Shown here piece by piece: positions 5,788-13,856 of a stretch of DNA of 54,173 nucleotides. Origin of the DNA: a virus. The translations under genes and the position numbers were made by a program. The stretch covers positions 1 to 54,173 of IMG/VR virus record IMGVR_UViG_3300033153_007345. One strand, given 5' to 3'. Position 1 is the stretch's first letter. Every line of letters starts with the position of its first letter. A model generated the notes under the pieces. It saw only the letters and a list, made by a program, of their open reading frames with translations. It had not been told where the DNA came from and did no database searches.

Positions 5788-6376
5788 GTTGGTGGTTCCT
5801 TAGTTTATCGAACTCGTATTGCGTAAAAGAACACGTCAACCGTAGTTTGTAAGTGTCGGACGAACTTATATTTAGAGAAACCGAGCCCGACACGTGCGGG
5901 TAGATCGTGGTGACATTTGGTTGGTTAATGCCTACAAAGAACGAACCTCCTGCAAGTGCAGTATCCCCACTATCTGTAACTGCGACACGGGCATAAATAT
6001 TGGCCGCCCCCCCAGAACTATTTTCTATGCTAATTGTAGCTCCCCATTTTATCTCCCACTGTCCCGCTGTCAGAGCTATTGATGCTCCATTGACATCGAC
6101 CGGAGTATCTGCAACTGACGTGTTTGTATTAGATGTAATACTAGCCGCAATCCTCTCGCCTATTTCCCCAGCAGCAGCAGCACTTCCATCGGTAACACCT
6201 TTAGCTTCAAGATTACCCGTTGGCCCATCTATGACAATCGGGCATTTCTCAACGCCACCATCGTTAACGCAGAGCTTCAAGTCTTGATCTAGTGCCCTGT
6301 TGGGCAATGTCTTTGAGGTCTGTCCGATAGCTATGCTCGATGAGAAGAGTATGGCTAGTGATATTAGGTATTTCAT
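5651..6376 (-). CDS. Exported tail-fibre-like protein with C-terminal frameshift (241 aa as read)
   Basis: A signal peptide (MKYLISLAILFSSSIAIGQ, cleavage after AIG) is followed by a linker and a beta-rich domain (GVTDGSAAAAGEIGERI to about residue 170) that resembles the C-terminal module of the 6937-9858 protein. As read, the last 50 residues are an Arg-rich run overlapping the next gene by 137 bp. In the -1 frame the sequence ends VFFYAIRVR then stops at 5805-5807, just before the next ribosome site, which matches the aromatic/Arg ending of its paralogue. The true gene is probably 5805-6376, about 190 residues, with an indel near 5825-5860. Confidence 0.6.
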   Translation of the reverse strand: MKYLISLAILFSSSIAIGQTSKTLPNRALDQDLKLCVNDGGVEKCPIVIDGPTGNLEAKGVTDGSAAAAGEIGERIAASITSNTNTSVADTPVDVNGASIALTAGQWEIKWGATISIENSSGGAANIYARVAVTDSGDTALAGGSFFVGINQPNVTTIYPHVSGSVSLNISSSDTYKLRLTCSFTQYEFDKLRNHQHENTTLLIPSIRLMLNRRSSRPRAHRQNGAGASQDRTPQVGTRRE

Positions 6377-6386
6377 GGTGTTCTCC

Positions 6387-6890
6387 TTAGTCTAATGTGT
6401 AGTGTCCCTGAAGGAACATTACTTTCTGTCCCGTAAAAGTAGCGGCCTGTATGAAAGTTACCCTCACGGAATCCGTTGAGGGTGTGATAGCACTAAAAAA
6501 GCCTGGTGTGATTCCTGCGAACTCAACGTGCAGTGTGGCCACAGCTTGAGCTCGGGTAGAGAAGTCAGTTTTTCTAACAATTGGCAATGTGAGATCGAAA
6601 GTACCAGTTGAGGTACTGGTTTTGTCCCCAAGAACACGACCCCAAACAGTTACTCGGTTGCCCTGTCTGAAATAGTGACCTTCAATCCAAGTTACACTTA
6701 TAAAATTAACTGCATTTGAAATAGTAGCTGTCCACTCACCCTCTGATTCTGGTGATACCATAACAAATGATTCTTCGCCTCTAACACTAGCCGTTAGATT
6801 CCCATCCGCATCAGTCCTAAGCGACTGCACATTTCCAGCAAAAGCACTGCCTGCTAGTAGCAAGGATAGTGCTGTGAGTATCTTTTTCAT
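6387..6890 (-). CDS. Exported tail-fibre-type domain protein (167 aa)
   Basis: A textbook signal peptide (MKKILTALSLLLAGSAFAG, cleavage after AFA) precedes a beta-rich domain with WTATISNAVNF, then GHYFRQGNRVTVWGRV and a GTFDLTLPI strand. This Y-x-R-x-G-x-x-V-x-V-x-G pattern is common in domains of phage fibres and receptor-binding proteins. A Sec signal on a fibre-like protein is unusual because virion proteins assemble in the cytoplasm. It is the second of four adjacent genes with export signals. Confidence 0.65.
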   Translation of the reverse strand: MKKILTALSLLLAGSAFAGNVQSLRTDADGNLTASVRGEESFVMVSPESEGEWTATISNAVNFISVTWIEGHYFRQGNRVTVWGRVLGDKTSTSTGTFDLTLPIVRKTDFSTRAQAVATLHVEFAGITPGFFSAITPSTDSVRVTFIQAATFTGQKVMFLQGHYTLD

Positions 6891-6936
6891 TTGGTTCTCC
6901 TTTGGTTCATTTCTAGGTTAGAGAAGAGTAATAGTT

Positions 6937-9858
6937 TCAGCGTCGCCTGCGCGCGAAAAACTTGTAGTTTACCGGGGTATCAAAGTTCGCTCCCTGCGCC
7001 TTAACTTTCCCATAGAAATTGTCTGCCACTGAAATGCTAGTTCGGTAATGGACAATTCCCGAGCCACCTATAGTTCCGTTCGTGGCGAACATCCCAATCG
7101 TGTAGTTGTCAATTTGTTCTGTTGATACAGTACTATTCCCAAGAGAAATTGACATCAGTTGCCCGGTACTAGAAGCATTCGCATCTCCATTGGAGTTCAC
7201 GAAAAACGATATGTCCCAATCTCCTGGAGGCAGTAGCAAGGCACTGGTGACTACAAACGCCGTGGTTACAGGCGTAAAGGAACCGATAATTTCAATGTAC
7301 TTACCGATATCGCCATCTGATGCAGAACTTCCATCATCAACACCAACTATCCCACCAGCAGGAATAATCGAGTCATTGAACGTCTTAGCCCCTCCAAACG
7401 TCTGCGCTACAGTTGTCACTGTCCCATTGGTAGTAGCATCGGCCGCAGGCACAGACAAAGCTATTGGAGCGCATGATGCTTCCAACTCAACCCTATGGGT
7501 ACCATCTATCGTGAGGGAGCTAAGGTCACAGGTCATTGTAGTATCGTCAGCAGAACAAAGACGATATGTTTTGTCCCAAGCGCCTGCGAGAGTAGCGCCT
7601 TCATGTCGCACGTAGGCGTCTTTTGGAGTACACCCAAGGTTATGCGTCTGTACACCAGGATCACTTGACTTTATGCCTGAAGTGAAAGTCTTGATTGGCA
7701 CCACATTCGTCGAGAACCCTGTATCTCGCATCTTAGTAGATATGGAGCTCCCTGCTGGTAGCCCTGTGCTCAGGAAGATGGAATCATTGGTAGAGTCAAG
7801 CAACCAGTCTGGAGAGAGCTGGTTGTTGATCTTGCCGTCCTCACGGCCCCAGCGAGATGCTGACCAGTCTTGATTCTCTATCGCTACGCTGACAGAGGCG
7901 AAGTCTATTCTTGCTGCTGCTAGCTTGCGGATGTCTTCTTCTGAGAATACATGGTTTTTGGCATAGTCAACACTTTGAACCCTACCAAAATAGTCATCTG
8001 AATAAGTCCCATCCCTTCTTGCCCCTACCATGAATTTGGTAGTAGCTGACCAATTGAGAGTACCCGCCAAAGGCTCGGAAATGACACGGACACCATCAAA
8101 ATATGCCTTTGCCCGGACTCCATCCCAAGTGAAACCCACATGGTGCCAAGAGCCGCTGATTGCATTAATAGGCGCAGAAAAAAGCTCTGTTCCAGACGTT
8201 GTTTCCGTCATTATCTGCAACTCACCCGCAATAGTTACTCGCAAGTTCCAGCCTGAAATAGAAGCCGAGTCAGTCAAAGATATTAGTGTTTGATTAGCAG
8301 CATCACCCCACTCAGCAGGAGCGAACAACCCGCTAAAGCTCAAGGTATCATCTACTGTTATTTGTAGATCAGCATCGGCAGACTCAAACCGCTCATTGAC
8401 AGCGCCATCATTCAAATACCCAACGTTTGCTTCACCGAAAATACCCAGATGCGTGAAAGTACTACCGCTAGAATCGGTTAGTGGCTTTCCATTTCCAGAC
8501 CCATCACTAAAGTCACCATCAAGCAAGTTCCAATAGTAGACTTTCCCAGTTAGGTCATCCAAAGGAAATGAGTCATCAGTCAGCACATGGCCGCCAGCTA
8601 CTTGCTGGTGGTTCGAGAAACGCTTGGAGTAGATGGCGTTGATCTGGGCTGCTGATAGCTCAGAATCAGTAAAGAAAAAATCTTGAAGTGACCCATCCAC
8701 ACGTTGCCCGGCTGAAGGCAATCCTCCGATTATGAGAGGACCTGTTCCTGTTTCGGTACCACAAGTCCCCGAAGCGACTGCTTGGCCGTTTATATGTAGC
8801 GTTACAGCGCTCCCGGCTGGGGAAGTTAGAGCAAGGTGAAGCCATTCCCAGTTCGCAAAGCCATCGTACTCAAAGGCTATGGCAGAAGCAGAATCAGAAC
8901 CACAGTTGACACGGATCTCTTTCACATTCTCTACAACCTGAATACCATATTCGAGATTTGCACCGTCGTATCGACTGAACAAGAATTGACCAGTAGAGTC
9001 AGGACCAGCCCAATCCAGCGAAGCCGAAATTCCTACAGAAAATGCTGCTGTACTAGGGTTGTCTACTTTAAAGAAAGCGTTCGAAGAGTTGAATTCACCA
9101 TCTTTGTGGAAAGAGACAACGTTCTCTCTACCAAAAAATCCTTTGCCCGTGTAAGAGACTGTCCCGCTTTCTGCTAAATCACCTCCTTGTACGGCGTCAT
9201 TTAAAGCATCACCAGCTAAGGGGAAATATGCCGAATCTGCAAACGTGATATCTCCATCAACCAACGGACCCTTGGCATTTGCAACAGATCCAACCGTGCC
9301 TATAGACCGCTCAATATTGTAGACAATGGGGTTGATATTGACCGATTGATCTAGGACCCTACCGACAAAGAAGCTATCCATGTAGATGATGGCAGCGTCT
9401 GCTGAAGCAATGACCCTTACTCCTAGAGTTCCACTTGATGGGCATGTGAAATTGAGTTGCACCCTAGACCAAGTAGTAGCTGTTACCACATCGAATTCAC
9501 TAAGGACCGATGAACCGTCCCAAGCTTGGATCTTGAGGTTGCCATCGCCACCCTTGTAGGCCCAGGAGACGACACACGCCTGCCCAAGCATCTCGTTTGG
9601 GATATCCTGCTGGGTTGAGCTCAAAGTCTGAGCCGCCGCACCAGCATCCCAGGATCCACTTGATTCCCCAAGGGCGAGATTGACACCAGAGGTCACGGTA
9701 TCAAACGTTCCGCCAGATGCCGACCACCGGGATTCCCCGTTTTCAAACCCGCCGTTCTCAATGATCGTGGTGGTTCGTAAATCTTGTTCCTCCACTCCAA
9801 AGAACGCACCCATCGCATGGGATGACATCAAGGATATGGCTAATAGTATTTTTTTCAT
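6937..9858 (-). CDS. Exported LamG/CBM-like adhesin or tail-fibre protein (973 aa)
   Basis: Signal peptide (MKKILLAISLMSSHAMGA), then a jelly-roll domain resembling carbohydrate-binding modules (about 30-170, with GGFENGESRW), two LamG/concanavalin-A-like domains (about 225-415 and 445-640, the second with SWHHVGFTWDGVRAKAYFDG), a linker, and a C-terminal beta module (about 845-973) ending in KFFARRRR. Such domains bind sugars, so host-surface recognition is likely. The gene lies between tail-tip and lysis genes where fibres usually sit, but the Sec signal implies export. It may be a displayed adhesin, or the N-terminus may be an assembly signal. Confidence 0.7.
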   Translation of the reverse strand: MKKILLAISLMSSHAMGAFFGVEEQDLRTTTIIENGGFENGESRWSASGGTFDTVTSGVNLALGESSGSWDAGAAAQTLSSTQQDIPNEMLGQACVVSWAYKGGDGNLKIQAWDGSSVLSEFDVVTATTWSRVQLNFTCPSSGTLGVRVIASADAAIIYMDSFFVGRVLDQSVNINPIVYNIERSIGTVGSVANAKGPLVDGDITFADSAYFPLAGDALNDAVQGGDLAESGTVSYTGKGFFGRENVVSFHKDGEFNSSNAFFKVDNPSTAAFSVGISASLDWAGPDSTGQFLFSRYDGANLEYGIQVVENVKEIRVNCGSDSASAIAFEYDGFANWEWLHLALTSPAGSAVTLHINGQAVASGTCGTETGTGPLIIGGLPSAGQRVDGSLQDFFFTDSELSAAQINAIYSKRFSNHQQVAGGHVLTDDSFPLDDLTGKVYYWNLLDGDFSDGSGNGKPLTDSSGSTFTHLGIFGEANVGYLNDGAVNERFESADADLQITVDDTLSFSGLFAPAEWGDAANQTLISLTDSASISGWNLRVTIAGELQIMTETTSGTELFSAPINAISGSWHHVGFTWDGVRAKAYFDGVRVISEPLAGTLNWSATTKFMVGARRDGTYSDDYFGRVQSVDYAKNHVFSEEDIRKLAAARIDFASVSVAIENQDWSASRWGREDGKINNQLSPDWLLDSTNDSIFLSTGLPAGSSISTKMRDTGFSTNVVPIKTFTSGIKSSDPGVQTHNLGCTPKDAYVRHEGATLAGAWDKTYRLCSADDTTMTCDLSSLTIDGTHRVELEASCAPIALSVPAADATTNGTVTTVAQTFGGAKTFNDSIIPAGGIVGVDDGSSASDGDIGKYIEIIGSFTPVTTAFVVTSALLLPPGDWDISFFVNSNGDANASSTGQLMSISLGNSTVSTEQIDNYTIGMFATNGTIGGSGIVHYRTSISVADNFYGKVKAQGANFDTPVNYKFFARRRR

Positions 9859-9860
9859 GG

Positions 9861-10709
9861 TTACTCCACCTCGGTTCCGTTGGGGATAAATCGAATGTCA
9901 GCCGTATCAGTATCAGTTGCCCGAGACAACTCAACTTTGATCAAATCACCAGGGCTTACACCTACACTGTTGATCTCACCCGAAGCGTCCGTTAGATCAC
10001 AAACAGTTTCTCGGTATTTGTTTGCAACCCCTGAATTAGCAAGGGCTGAATTTGTGCTGGTATGCTGGTTTGTGGTGCTTCCCATCCCGTCTAGACCCTC
10101 TCGGATGAGAGTTGAGACGGTCTCTAGGCGGATTGTGTTGATTGTCGATGGAGAGTAGAGAGCTATCCTCATGTTGATCTGGACCCCAGCGATGTACCCT
10201 TGAGGAACCTTGACGAAAGCAACCAGGCTGTTGGCTAGGCCACTCTCATACATGTAGATGAGTTGATCATTCTCAGATCCTTTTACCGGAGCACTCCCTG
10301 GCGGCTCGTCCCAGTTGAGACTCCCACCCCCACCGCCGCCAGCTCCAGAGCCAAGGTTCATGACCATGGCGATGGTCTTAGGACCACCAGAGCTGTTGGT
10401 TACGGTCACCGCTGTCTTCTCCGAGCCCACTTTAGCAATGGTCGTGAAGCCAGATGTGAGCTGAGAAATGAGCTCCCCTGTACCATCATCGTACTCGTAA
10501 AGGGTAAACCCCAAATCTGCAAAGTCTACGTTGAAGTTGTGGGTGAAGTCCACGCTGCCACTATCTGCCAGAGCAACCGCTGTGAAGAACCTTCCGTTGA
10601 TGTTGTCACCAACAGATGTCCACAAACCTTCGACAGAAGCATGCAGAGGTGCCCCACCAGCTGTTCCAAGCGCTGGGTGATCTAATTGTAATCTAGAAAC
10701 TGTACCCAT
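9861..10709 (-). CDS. Putative tail-tip/fibre protein (282 aa)
   Basis: No named family is recognised. The N-terminal half is beta-rich, a Gly stretch (GSGAGGGGGGS, about residues 121-131) acts as a hinge, and the C-terminal half is again beta-rich. There is no signal peptide, unlike the next four fibre-like genes. A GGGAG site precedes the ATG. Position downstream of the tail hub genes suggests a baseplate-distal or fibre-connecting structural protein. Confidence 0.6.
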   Translation of the reverse strand: MGTVSRLQLDHPALGTAGGAPLHASVEGLWTSVGDNINGRFFTAVALADSGSVDFTHNFNVDFADLGFTLYEYDDGTGELISQLTSGFTTIAKVGSEKTAVTVTNSSGGPKTIAMVMNLGSGAGGGGGGSLNWDEPPGSAPVKGSENDQLIYMYESGLANSLVAFVKVPQGYIAGVQINMRIALYSPSTINTIRLETVSTLIREGLDGMGSTTNQHTSTNSALANSGVANKYRETVCDLTDASGEINSVGVSPGDLIKVELSRATDTDTADIRFIPNGTEVE

Positions 10710-10721
10710 GTCACTTCTCCC

Positions 10722-11129
10722 TCATTTTCCATAGGTTGCGAGATTGAGCTTCTTTTCCTCTTCTTTCAGAGGCGTCACTATAATCTCACCCGTATCAAAA
10801 ACCTTTATCCGCTTTTCCGATGTCCACATCTCAAGACCAACCAGCTGGTGTATGGGCGTAACCGTCCCAATGTTGAAACCTGAGCCCGGTCTAGCTATCG
10901 CCATCCAAGAAAAGTTCCGAAACTTATCAGCTGGACAGTCTACGAGTAATACAACCTGTTGAGTTTCCAGATCCTTGCCTTCGATCTTCATTCGCACAGC
11001 GCCAGAGTTTTTGTTCCATGCCTGGTCCACGGGGTTTTTTGTCGTAAGTGACCACATCCCACAGGCACTCTGCTTGCTGGGGTAGTCAAACCGCCACCTA
11101 AGACGAAATTTTCTTGGTTTATTCAGCAT
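10722..11129 (-). CDS. Hypothetical tail-region protein (135 aa)
   Basis: No family is recognised. It has a basic N-terminus (MLNKPRKFRLRWRFDYP) and a beta-rich remainder (QQVVLLVDCPADKFRNFSWM), ending with a Lys/Glu-rich tail. It sits between two tail-tip genes in the late operon and is probably a small virion or assembly protein. Confidence 0.6.
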   Translation of the reverse strand: MLNKPRKFRLRWRFDYPSKQSACGMWSLTTKNPVDQAWNKNSGAVRMKIEGKDLETQQVVLLVDCPADKFRNFSWMAIARPGSGFNIGTVTPIHQLVGLEMWTSEKRIKVFDTGEIIVTPLKEEEKKLNLATYGK

Positions 11130-11136
11130 TTTACCC

Positions 11137-11883
11137 TCAGGCTGTATAGCTGAAGGCTATGACCCATTCCCATTGGACAATGCCTCCGTTTGCAAAGGAC
11201 CCTAGCAACTGGGATCGAAGCCCAATGTGCATATTATCCCCCAGTGCCGTATCGCCATCCTTACCAATCTGACCATCCACTGGTGCTGTCGGGATGTAGC
11301 CGTTGGTCACATCGCCACCTTGTGCCTGATCCGAGTCTATCACCATAGCCTCTGAGGCTGTTATGATTCCGTTAGCCAAGGAAGAGCCTTGCCCAGTAGC
11401 AGCACCTCCGGCCCTACCGTAAATCTCTACCGTGTCGTCGCCACCCTCGCCTACGCCGTTTGTGGCAAAATCAAACTGGTTGGCCTGGTTGCCAACCTCG
11501 GCGTTGATCGACTTGTGGTCGATCCAGAGACCGCCAGAGAGGTCATCGGCGTTGTTCTTGGATGTGCCAGAGACATTTCCAAGCGTTGTGAGCATAGTTG
11601 TGATGTCGTTTGCGGCTGTATCAGCACCCCCGTAGGTGAATCCAGTGCCCACTCCGAATGTCTGGAGGAATGTTTTCACATCGGTGATGGGGTCTATGGT
11701 CGCATCGTGCCTAACCCACACATCTTGCCTGCCCGAGTTATCGGCTGGGCCTCCTCCACCAATAGGAGCATAGCTCCCGTTGATTACTGAGCCTAAATCG
11801 ATTCCTGTGCCTCCACCAGCTAGACTGTCACTAGCGGCAGCACCATCTAAACCAAGATCTGAAACTGTAAGCAAAACTGTCAT
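11137..11883 (-). CDS. Putative tail structural protein (248 aa)
   Basis: Gly/Ala/Thr/Asp-rich, low in Lys and Cys, and beta-rich, as in many phage tail-tip proteins. Starts MTVLLTVSDLGLDG; the C-terminus ends in aromatic strands (GGIVQWEWVIAFSYTA). I do not recognise a named domain. Its place next to the hub gene supports a distal tail role. Confidence 0.6.
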   Translation of the reverse strand: MTVLLTVSDLGLDGAAASDSLAGGGTGIDLGSVINGSYAPIGGGGPADNSGRQDVWVRHDATIDPITDVKTFLQTFGVGTGFTYGGADTAANDITTMLTTLGNVSGTSKNNADDLSGGLWIDHKSINAEVGNQANQFDFATNGVGEGGDDTVEIYGRAGGAATGQGSSLANGIITASEAMVIDSDQAQGGDVTNGYIPTAPVDGQIGKDGDTALGDNMHIGLRSQLLGSFANGGIVQWEWVIAFSYTA

Positions 11884-11894
11884 AGGTCACTCCA

Positions 11895-13856
11895 TTATTC
11901 TTCGACTATGGTTGCAGTGGTACCGCCCGTTATACCCTCATGCCCCGGTGCGTATCCCGGAAAAGGAAGCATTTGGAAGCTCCATAACCTCATTGGTATC
12001 TTAATCCCTGCGGGATCATAACTAATCTGCCTAATTAAGCATGGAACATTGGTAAATAGTGTACCTTGTATGTTCACATTTAGTTTAACAAAATCACCGA
12101 TGTCTAGCAGCAGCGATCTCCAGGTCAGGTTGACATTCACGTTCTCTAGGTACGCCGATGTCAATCTCAGAATTTCACCAACCTGATTCTTAACCGTAGT
12201 ATTATCATAAAGATTTGGAAATACTACTCTTTTTGAGATTTCCCTTCCTGCTTGCGTAATCGCCAGTGTGTTCTTCTGTACCCTCGTCTCCTGGAAGTTC
12301 TCCTTGCGACTGGGTAAAAAGTTGAATTGGCCCTTCGCTCGGTTGAAGTTGTTTCGTTCGTCTAGTTTGAGTTTGAAGCTTTTCTGCTCAACATCCCAGT
12401 TCTTTATTTGGTATGCGGGAGACGCTTCGAAGTCATCCAGGTGGTTAGACAGAATTTGTAGCTTCTGTGATCTGTTCAGAAACACCTCAAGCCTCACCTG
12501 CTCAAGCAGTGAGAGAATAAACGTGAGTGCGCTCTGAGCTTCGTTTATGTAGATCCTGCTCAGAAAGTCACCTACGGCATTCTCTATGGAAGCCCCGCCG
12601 CTCACCGTTTTGTCTCTGAATGTGTCCCAGTTTGCTGCAAAATCACCCAAGGAAGCATCCGTGTACGTGGCTAGGATATCACGGGACTGCTCGATGATGT
12701 TGTCATCGTACCCACTCAGGTCTTTTCCCTTCACTTTCACCAGCACCATATCGGAGCTTTCGAACGCATACACCTGATCGGTGGTGTCTACTGTAATCGC
12801 CAGCATGCTGTTTGAATTTTGGGCTATTTGGAAATTGTTCTTCCCTGCGGGCACTGCGGAGATATCCGCTGCATCAACTCGCCATGCTTTCTCACCCCTT
12901 CGGATGTAGACCTCAGAGGTATCGAACGCTGTATTGTCGTTCGCAGAGATCACCACCTGGGTATTGTTGGTCCTGGAGGTGTCGCCGTTCATGTCGGCGT
13001 CTTTTCCATTGACCACAGTGCATGGGATGCTTGCTAGATTGGGCTCGACGTTGACTGTCCAATCACCATAGATGATGGGGATGAGTGCATTTTCTTTGTC
13101 AGACTCTATATTCGCATACGAGGATACTGCAAATATCTCAGAGGGGAAGCTGGCATTGATCTTGTCAAAGTCATCTCTTGCGAGGAAGGAGATGTCTGTT
13201 ATCGACCGTTTGAATCCTGCCTCTTCAGTAATCTTCCCGCTAAAAATGATCTTGTAGGTGGACCCAACGTCCCTCAGCCCAAGCTTTACAGTAATTTGGT
13301 TGCCTATCCATCCTGAAAAGTCATCCCCAGCTGGTAGGTACTTATTGTATTTCCCATCTGCGTTATTCAGAGTCAGCTCCTGGCTGGAAAACTCCAGCTG
13401 GGCACTCAGAAACTCCCCCACCGTTCGACTAATGACTGGGAAGTTGAGACGGGCCTCGTAGTACACCCCGTCTACATACTTGTTCCGGTCTGAAACGTGG
13501 ATGGTTCTCTCCGCAGACAGATCAAGCGTCCCTAGGGGGGATACAGCGCTTCCCTTGTCAAATCTAAGCCTACCTAGCCCAGGTACAGATGTGATTGTCT
13601 GGACCCCATCTAAGCCAGCGTCAGAGGCACTAGAGATAGTGATTGTCTCACCTGTTTTGAGACCATGCTCTGAGATAGTCACTTCCACAATATTGGCACT
13701 GGGGTTGGTGTACGCCAGCCATGTTCTGGATAGGGTAGGTGCCTCGATATCGACGATAAGCTCCAGCTGATTCACGAGTGAATCGTGGCACTGATCAAGA
13801 AAATCTTGATCAAGCACGGTAGCTGTTAGATATGGCCGTCGATCACTGTTGCCCAT
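11895..13856 (-). CDS. Tail hub / tail-tip (tail-associated) protein (653 aa)
   Basis: The size and beta-rich, mixed alpha-beta composition, the position after tape measure and distal-tail genes, and C-terminal features (VNLTWRSLLLDIGDFVKLNV and a Pro-rich end) fit siphophage hub proteins that form the baseplate core below the tail tube. Central residues include a helix-rich segment (AQSALTFILSLLEQVRLEVFLN). No enzymatic motif is visible. It abuts the upstream gene by one base. Confidence 0.65.
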   Translation of the reverse strand: MGNSDRRPYLTATVLDQDFLDQCHDSLVNQLELIVDIEAPTLSRTWLAYTNPSANIVEVTISEHGLKTGETITISSASDAGLDGVQTITSVPGLGRLRFDKGSAVSPLGTLDLSAERTIHVSDRNKYVDGVYYEARLNFPVISRTVGEFLSAQLEFSSQELTLNNADGKYNKYLPAGDDFSGWIGNQITVKLGLRDVGSTYKIIFSGKITEEAGFKRSITDISFLARDDFDKINASFPSEIFAVSSYANIESDKENALIPIIYGDWTVNVEPNLASIPCTVVNGKDADMNGDTSRTNNTQVVISANDNTAFDTSEVYIRRGEKAWRVDAADISAVPAGKNNFQIAQNSNSMLAITVDTTDQVYAFESSDMVLVKVKGKDLSGYDDNIIEQSRDILATYTDASLGDFAANWDTFRDKTVSGGASIENAVGDFLSRIYINEAQSALTFILSLLEQVRLEVFLNRSQKLQILSNHLDDFEASPAYQIKNWDVEQKSFKLKLDERNNFNRAKGQFNFLPSRKENFQETRVQKNTLAITQAGREISKRVVFPNLYDNTTVKNQVGEILRLTSAYLENVNVNLTWRSLLLDIGDFVKLNVNIQGTLFTNVPCLIRQISYDPAGIKIPMRLWSFQMLPFPGYAPGHEGITGGTTATIVEE

